DNA of 64,000 nt from Nocardia salmonicida NBRC 13393 (GTDB lineage Bacteria; Actinomycetota; Actinomycetes; Mycobacteriales; Mycobacteriaceae), in assembly GCF_001613085.1 (NCBI RefSeq), contig NZ_BDBR01000048.1:1-64000 (forward strand), given 5' to 3'. Position 1 is the first letter of the stretch. Every line of letters starts with the position of its first letter. Below are positions 59,488-64,000 of this stretch, in pieces. A program made the translations under genes and the position numbers. The notes beneath the pieces were generated by a model that ran no database searches, was not told the origin of the DNA, and saw only the letters and a list, made by a program, of their open reading frames with translations.

Positions 59488-60000
59488 TCAGGGTTGTACG
59501 CCGGCTGTACTGCCGCCGAGCGGCATGGCGGGCAGACCGAGTTTGCGATGGTCCCAGGAGCGGATCCGCGTCGGCTCGACCCGAACGACGATGCGTTTGT
59601 TCATCATGGACTCGACCAGGGGACGAGCCTGTTCGGTGTAGGGACCGACGTAGCGGCGGAAGACGTCGATTCCGGCGTTCCAGTACTCCTCATCCTCGGG
59701 GTCCTCGATCAGGTGCGCTGTTCCTTCGATCGAAACGCCGCGCAGCTGGTCGTAGGTGTCGCCCGCCTCGGCCATGCAGGTCAGGGTCGGGTTGCGGCGT
59801 AAGTTGGCTGCCTTCTGCGACTTCGCCTTGGTCTCGAAGTAGATCTTGCCGTCGATGTGCCCGAACCACATCGCTGTCAGGTGCGGTTTCCCCTCGGCAT
59901 CGAGGGTGGCCAAGGTGAGCACCCTACTGCGGTCGAGGAACTGCGCGATCTCCTCCGCGCTCATCTGCACCGTAGCCCGCTGTTTGACTCCCACGTCCAC
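59488..60000 (-). CDS. Pyridoxamine 5'-phosphate oxidase-fold (flavin/F420) protein A
   Basis: A 170-residue split-barrel protein. Blocks LTLATLDAEGKPHLTAMWFGHIDGKIYFET and RGVSIEGTAHLIEDPEDEEYW belong to the PPOX family, whose actinobacterial members bind FMN, F420 or haem. The substrate is unknown. Start GTG 60000 (GGGAGGTG upstream) or GTG 59994. Confidence 0.85.
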   Translation of the reverse strand: MDVGVKQRATVQMSAEEIAQFLDRSRVLTLATLDAEGKPHLTAMWFGHIDGKIYFETKAKSQKAANLRRNPTLTCMAEAGDTYDQLRGVSIEGTAHLIEDPEDEEYWNAGIDVFRRYVGPYTEQARPLVESMMNKRIVVRVEPTRIRSWDHRKLGLPAMPLGGSTAGVQP

Positions 60001-60142
60001 CTCCCGCTCGATCTTTCAGCCGACCTTATCGAGCAACCGCGCTCGGCGATCCCGAACGCGATCATTTGCTGGTCAGCGCGGCTGTGGGCCGATCACCGGG
60101 CGCATGCCGAATCGTGCCGTAAGCGAGGAATAGGAACCAATT

Positions 60143-60493
60143 CTATGCCGACGCTGCGTCATACGCGGCGATGACGTCTGCGGCGATCCGTCCGCGGGTA
60201 GAGACGGTGTGACCGTTTTCGCCGGCCCACGAGCGAATGGCGGTGAGATCGCTGCGTGGGGTGGTTGCACTCGCGGATTTCTTTCCGGCGAGACGACCGG
60301 CGGAAGACTTGGCGCGGCCGATTCGACGGGCGTAGGGGAGCCACTGGTCGAACGTTTCGCGCAGCTTGGTGGCGTTCGTATCGGACAGGTCGATTTCGTA
60401 GGTGAGTCCGTCCAAAGCGAACGTAACGGTCTCGTCGGCGTCGGAAGTGCCGTCGAAGTCGTCGATAAGGCTGACAACGACTTTGCGAGCCAT
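60143..60493 (-). CDS. lsr2: Lsr2-type nucleoid-associated protein
   Basis: A 116-residue histone-like protein of actinobacteria. The N-terminal dimer domain (ARKVVVSLIDDFDGTSDADETVTFALDG) is followed by a basic linker and the C-terminal AT-hook-like domain with IRSWAGENGHTVSTRGRIAADV, whose RGR binds the minor groove of AT-rich DNA. It would silence foreign DNA. The ATG at 60493 fits the family; the frame opens 5 codons earlier. Second copies are usual in nocardiae. Confidence 0.93.
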   Translation of the reverse strand: MARKVVVSLIDDFDGTSDADETVTFALDGLTYEIDLSDTNATKLRETFDQWLPYARRIGRAKSSAGRLAGKKSASATTPRSDLTAIRSWAGENGHTVSTRGRIAADVIAAYDAASA

Positions 60494-60698
60494 GGGAATC
60501 CTTTTCATTCGAGTGCGGAAGGTTTCACACGGATGCTAGTAGCTGGAGGCCGGTCGAGCGCGTCCAGTGCCAGTGCACTGGCAGCGGTTGGGCCGTTCCG
60601 CGCTGATTCGGCTACGGATTCACTGCGCTGACGCCACAGAGGATCTCGCGACGTCGGCGCAATGATCCTCGGTCGAGGTATCTGACAGAGTACGACCG

Positions 60699-61130
60699 TC
60701 ATATCGAGAATCGACTCACGGTTTCGGGCTCGATGGTGATGAGCAACCATTTGCCGGCCAGCATCTTGTCGAGTTCGTCGGCTCGACTCTCGTCGTCGAG
60801 GTCCCAGTAGCGAGCCGCCAGGCGGGCGAGCAGCTCGTGGGCTCCGTCGGGTGAGATGGTGGTGTGGCCGGCGACGGAAACCCAGCGCTCGCGTTCACCT
60901 ACGGGGGCAGCGACGACGATGGAGGAGCGGGGGTCGCGCCGCAATCGCGAGACCTTCACCGAGTCCGGGTCGGTGAACAGTTGGATTGTGCCCTCGGTGG
61001 TGACCTCGAACCACACCGGCCGGGGTTGGGGCGGTGTCGGTCCGTCGGCTACGGACAGAAACCCGTAGAGGGGGCGTTCGAGAAACTCGATATCCTTGGC
61101 GGTCAACGAATGTGGTGCAGTGCCCATCAT
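60699..61130 (-). CDS. PPOX-fold (F420-type) protein B
   Basis: A 143-residue split-barrel protein: FLSVADGPTPPQPRPVWFEVTTEGTIQLFT, VSRLRRDPRSSIVVAAPVGERERWVSVAG and the end LLITIEPETVSRFS are PPOX features typical of F420-dependent biliverdin or related reductases. ATG 61127 or 61130 are both preceded by GGAAGG. It is separate from protein A and from Lsr2 by spacers. Confidence 0.84.
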   Translation of the reverse strand: MMGTAPHSLTAKDIEFLERPLYGFLSVADGPTPPQPRPVWFEVTTEGTIQLFTDPDSVKVSRLRRDPRSSIVVAAPVGERERWVSVAGHTTISPDGAHELLARLAARYWDLDDESRADELDKMLAGKWLLITIEPETVSRFSI

Positions 61131-61289
61131 GATCCTTCCGAAGAGTGAGGGGTGTTGCTGATCACGGCTCCAGTCAATGCATCTGGCTCGGGCAATTCCA
61201 TAGGTGAGAAGCCGGATTTGATGTGTATTCGTCTAACCATCGCCGACGCACCGACGCGGCAGGAGAGTGCGTTTATGCCACGGGCCAGG

Positions 61290-62069
61290 TCAGTGCCCGG
61301 TCCGCGCGATTGCCAATAAGTGCGCGCTTGCGTTGATCAGCAGTGGGTCCTGCTCCAGTAGTCGTGCACAGTGCAGTGCTGCGGTGACGAGGGATCGAAA
61401 GCTGTGTTGTCCGGCGTGATCGAGTGTTGGCCAGGCCGGACCTTCGACGCCGTAGGCCACGACATCGATGAGACCGGCTGCCTCGATCTCGGTACGGAGC
61501 TCGTCTGCCGTATGCCAATGTGTCCGAACGAAACCGGCGTGGCCGTCGTAGTCACCTGTGGCGATCACCTCGCCCACCGCGGTTGTCAGTGTGTCGTCGA
61601 GGGTGCCGTTGGTGCCGGCCTCCAGGGCCGACAGGTAGCGACTGATCGCGGCCGCGATCAGGATGCCTCCGGGACGAAGCACGCGTATGGCCTCATCCAA
61701 AGCTGTTGTCCGGTCGTCGGATTCGGTGAGGTGGTACAGCGGTCCGAGTAGCAGGACGGTGTCGAAGCTGTTGTCGGGGGCGGGCAGTCGGCGCGCATCG
61801 CCGATTTCGGCGGTCACCCCAGGTAGTGTCGAGGCCCTCTCGACGTGTTCGGGCACCGGATCGACCAGGTGCACGACGTGACCGTCGTTCGCCAACCATT
61901 CGGCGTGGACCCCGGTGCCGCCACCGACATCGAGCACTCTCATCGGAGCTGTGAGGACGCGACGGATCAGTTCTTGTGTGCGGAGGAACTCCAGGCGGCC
62001 GTGTGGGGACCTGGACAGGCGATCGTGCTCCGAGGCGCCGGAGTAATGCTGTGCGAGATCAGAAGTCAT
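61290..62069 (-). CDS. Class I SAM-dependent methyltransferase
   Basis: A 259-residue soluble methyltransferase. Motif I is VLDVGGGTGVHAEWL, acidic end VHLVDPVPEHV, motif II FDTVLLLGPLYHL and motif III AIRVLRPGGILIAAAI, as in UbiE/Methyltransf_11. The substrate is unknown. It has its own promoter region downstream of a strong hairpin. Confidence 0.88.
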   Translation of the reverse strand: MTSDLAQHYSGASEHDRLSRSPHGRLEFLRTQELIRRVLTAPMRVLDVGGGTGVHAEWLANDGHVVHLVDPVPEHVERASTLPGVTAEIGDARRLPAPDNSFDTVLLLGPLYHLTESDDRTTALDEAIRVLRPGGILIAAAISRYLSALEAGTNGTLDDTLTTAVGEVIATGDYDGHAGFVRTHWHTADELRTEIEAAGLIDVVAYGVEGPAWPTLDHAGQHSFRSLVTAALHCARLLEQDPLLINASAHLLAIARTGH

Positions 62070-62223
62070 GCCGAATACTCGGTCAGCGAAGTGCGTTTCG
62101 GCAACGGATTATCAGTCCCTAGCAGGAGCGTCGGGCAAGGTGGGCCGTTCGGAGACGTTGGGGGACGGCCGCTCAGGGGCAGATCACCATCCGCTCGCAG
62201 GCCGGTTTGCAGCACTACAGGTC

Positions 62224-62256
62224 GTTGCCTGGCAGGCGATTGGCCTGCCAGGCAAC
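62224..62256 (-). terminator. Strong hairpin after the 71-residue protein gene
   Basis: Perfect 14-bp arms GTTGCCTGGCAGGC (62224-62237) and GCCTGCCAGGCAAC (62243-62256), 5-nt loop. On the minus strand it lies 60 bp after the stop at 62316. Confidence 0.7.
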
Positions 62257-62315
62257 GTGGTCACGGGCAATAGCCGATGGTCGGTCGAGCAATAGCGGTG
62301 CCGCCTACCGCGGAA

Positions 62316-62531
62316 TCAGACTTTCTCCACCTTCGAGAAGGCCGTCCACGGGCCACCGACAGACAATCGCGAGATCTCGCACTTCCAGCCGATCTCGGTG
62401 TCGTTGGCGTAGCCCACCTCGCCGCCGGGCGACTGGATGTTTCCGGGCCGGGGTTCCCGGGGGTGATTCCAGGTGACCTGGATGTAGTCACCCTTGTTCA
62501 GTTCGCTAGGGCCTGTCACTACCGTAGCCAT
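62316..62531 (-). CDS. Small hypothetical protein, beta-rich
   Basis: A 71-residue cytoplasmic-looking protein (MATVVTGPSELNKGDYIQV and on) with conserved-looking Trp and Gly and no signal peptide. I find no family. AAGGAG stands 6 nt before the ATG at 62531. It is flanked by terminators on both sides and follows an Ig-like small protein on the same strand. Confidence 0.6.
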   Translation of the reverse strand: MATVVTGPSELNKGDYIQVTWNHPREPRPGNIQSPGGEVGYANDTEIGWKCEISRLSVGGPWTAFSKVEKV

Positions 62532-62592
62532 GACTTCTCCTTGAACGAATCGATTCGACAACTGGCAACCGACGCTGATTGTCGCGGATGAC

Positions 62593-62620
62593 CGGGTACG
62601 TGCAGCCGTGCACGTACCCG
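62593..62620 (-). terminator. Stem-loop terminator after Ig-like protein gene
   Basis: Perfect 12-bp arms CGGGTACGTGCA (62593-62604) and TGCACGTACCCG (62609-62620) with a 4-nt loop, 22 bp after the stop at 62643. Confidence 0.8.
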
Positions 62621-62642
62621 ACTCGCACCTACGACCGCCGGC

Positions 62643-62969
62643 CTAAAGCTGTTTCGCGATGGTGCATTTCAGCGTTTTGGAGGCCTTCTGGCCGTCCTCG
62701 GTGGTGATCGTTACTCCGACCTCCGCGACCCTGCCGACCAGATCATCGGAGGCAACGAACTGGGTCTGCTGAGCGTCTGCGGGCCAGTCGTAGCCTCGAG
62801 GAAACGTAGGCAACCAGGTCGGCCATGTCCAGGCATAGGTCACGTCGCCCGGCTGCACGGGAGTGTCACTTCCGTTGGTGGCAAACGCGCTGATCATGAC
62901 AGGTTTGTCGACGACCAGGGTCGCCGCGTCGTCACTCACGCCCGCGCCGCCGATGAATTGGATCTGCAT
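62643..62969 (-). CDS. Small beta-sandwich-like hypothetical protein
   Basis: A 108-residue protein with alternating beta-type segments (ATLVVDKPVMISAFATNGSD, TYAWTWP, VGVTITTEDGQKASKTLKC) suggesting an Ig/PKD-like fold; the order hydrophobic strand, Y-W, V-V-T-T-EDG is typical. It has no signal peptide. The ATG at 62969 follows CGGAGCGG. Function unknown. Confidence 0.6.
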   Translation of the reverse strand: MQIQFIGGAGVSDDAATLVVDKPVMISAFATNGSDTPVQPGDVTYAWTWPTWLPTFPRGYDWPADAQQTQFVASDDLVGRVAEVGVTITTEDGQKASKTLKCTIAKQL

Positions 62970-63283
62970 TTTCCGCTCCGTTCGTCGTGGATGAGACTGT
63001 CCCCACTCCGCCACTGCGCGCCTGCGCGGTGAAAACGGCGGGTGCCTGCGCGCACGAAATGCTCGGCACCGCATCAGGATCTACTCAACGCACGCGTCGA
63101 GTCTCGGGATTCACGAAGTTCGTCGACCTAGGTCCGGACTCGCCCAGCGACACGCCCAACAAGATCATCCGAAGTCGACGGATGGCAGCGAATGCCACCC
63201 CACCCGGAACGATGAATCTTGTGGTCGTACCACGCGGTCCGTGCACGAAGAGGTGGTGTCACTCGTGGCGGAATCTGCCCAGG
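62970..63283. other. Gene-free region upstream of Ig-like protein
   Basis: A 314-bp stretch without a convincing frame in either strand. It should hold the promoter for the minus-strand small gene, but no box is clear enough to report. Confidence 0.4.
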
Positions 63284-63940
63284 TCAGTGGTCGGGAATGT
63301 GCACCGTGATTTCCCCGCCGAGGTGATACCCCTCGGCCAATCGCAGGTTGTCGCCACTCCAAAATCTGCCCGGGTCATACCAATTCGGGCGTCTGTTCGG
63401 CAACAAGCCCATGGCCTCATAAGTCATGGCGACGATCTCCGCGCAGTAGGCGTTCTCCAGACCGGCCTGATCGGATTGGCGCTCTTTCGACCGCTTCGGT
63501 ACCGGTACCCGGCCCAGCAACCAGCGCCCCGCCAGCGCGCCGGTGGAGGGGAACGGCATGCCGTCCAGCCTGGCCACCACCCGCAGCGCTGCATCCTCCA
63601 TCTCGCTGGTCACCGGCCGATCCAACTGACGCAGCCATGCCTGTTGCCCGTACTCCTGGCTCCATCGGATGACCGCGTCCCGCAAATCGTGTAGCTGGGC
63701 TCCGCGATGATGGCTACCCGACCAGATATCCGGCAGCGCCCGACCGAGCTCGGCATGCCATATCAGCGCCGGTAGGTCATCGATGACCACTGCCATGCCG
63801 ACATGGTTCACCGGACTGTTGGTCAACCCCCGTATCGCGCGATCGGCGCGAGAATGCCCGCGAAACAGCCAAAGATCCCCCGTTCGCGTAAGCGCTACTG
63901 CTTCGTCCAAGCCGATACTTATCGGCGTTTCGCGTGACAC
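63284..63940 (-). CDS. YiiX-like permuted NlpC/P60 (papain-fold) hydrolase
   Basis: A 218-residue protein of the permuted NlpC/P60 group. TRTGDLWLFRGHS begins the core, the catalytic His is His46 in SPVNHVGMAVV, and the catalytic Cys is Cys166 in NAYCAEIVAMTYEAMGL. These enzymes act on amide or acyl bonds of lipids or peptides; known members include YiiX/YaeF. There is no signal peptide, so it would be cytosolic. Start GTG 63940 is 7 nt after a -10-like TAGGCT, hence likely leaderless. Confidence 0.8.
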   Translation of the reverse strand: MSRETPISIGLDEAVALTRTGDLWLFRGHSRADRAIRGLTNSPVNHVGMAVVIDDLPALIWHAELGRALPDIWSGSHHRGAQLHDLRDAVIRWSQEYGQQAWLRQLDRPVTSEMEDAALRVVARLDGMPFPSTGALAGRWLLGRVPVPKRSKERQSDQAGLENAYCAEIVAMTYEAMGLLPNRRPNWYDPGRFWSGDNLRLAEGYHLGGEITVHIPDH

Positions 63941-63946
63941 AGCGAC

Positions 63947-63953
63947 TAGCCTA
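63947..63953. promoter_or_regulatory. Overlapping divergent -10 boxes
   Basis: TAGCCT (63947-63952, plus) and TAGGCT (63953-63948, minus) overlap in the near-palindrome TAGCCTA, each 6-7 nt from the start codon of its gene. Confidence 0.5.
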
Positions 63954-63958
63954 GGCGC

Positions 63959-64000
63959 ATGCGCTGGTGGAAGATATTGGGTCTGGCCGGGACCGCGGGT
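63959..64000 (+). CDS. Partial small membrane protein, leaving the window
   Basis: Only 14 codons (MRWWKILGLAGTAG) are visible. They match the start of a short actinobacterial protein with an N-terminal membrane helix that is common in nocardiae and mycobacteria (MxWWKxxGLAG...), function unknown. The TAGCCT box 6 nt upstream suggests a leaderless transcript. The rest lies outside. Confidence 0.55.
   Translation, partial: MRWWKILGLAGTAG

Noticed and set aside
1..64000. tRNA, rRNA, CRISPR, insertion sequences, prophage
   Set aside because: No cloverleaf with a CCA end, no rRNA signature, no regularly spaced repeats and no transposase, integrase or phage structural protein was seen in reading the window.

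Overview
The window is high-GC actinobacterial DNA, most likely from Nocardia or a close relative in the Mycobacteriales. The evidence is a LigC/PolD1-type DNA repair pair, an Lsr2 nucleoid protein, an XRE/DUF397 regulator pair, four secreted lipases, an ECF41 (SigJ-like) sigma factor, many TetR and PucR regulators, and several start codons only 6-8 nt behind a plausible -10 box (leaderless starts). I see no rRNA, tRNA, CRISPR array, insertion sequence or prophage.

Left part (1-15 kb). A type II thioesterase (189-941), a free-standing NRPS condensation domain (about 7.8-9.3 kb) and a tight minus-strand operon (14653 to 9345) look like a small biosynthetic locus. The operon encodes a SufS-like cysteine desulfurase, an unknown protein ending in a metal-binding HMA-like domain, a Y4yA-type PLP decarboxylase, and a cysteine-synthase-like enzyme fused to a rhodanese domain. 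I could not match this combination to a known pathway; it is the best candidate for an undescribed system. Between the parts lie an SDR/TetR pair, LigC with PolD1, and CspB.

Middle part (15-47 kb). An XRE/DUF397 module sits between two small outward-facing genes that share an 18-bp repeat. Then come three secreted lipases with a PucR regulator, a SigJ-like sigma factor with a divergent DoxX gene behind an ECF41-type promoter, two flavin oxidoreductases, glutathione peroxidase, a frameshifted serine/threonine kinase, an MFS exporter, and a TetR-controlled catabolic operon (two acyl-CoA dehydrogenases, an alcohol dehydrogenase and an aldehyde dehydrogenase with start/stop overlaps). A second PucR/TetR/lipase group carries a repeated inverted-repeat operator.

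Right part (47-64 kb). This is a looser region with small stress-type genes (CsbD, Hsp20 with a CIRCE-like element, cold-shock protein, Lsr2, two flavin/F420-type PPOX proteins), glutamate decarboxylase and a carotenoid-oxygenase. Between them are decayed remnants: an alpha/beta hydrolase, an MmyB-type regulator and an FtsX-like permease. At the right edge a YiiX-like permuted NlpC/P60 protein lies upstream of two small unrecognised beta-rich proteins, and faces a partial small membrane protein across a very compact divergent promoter.
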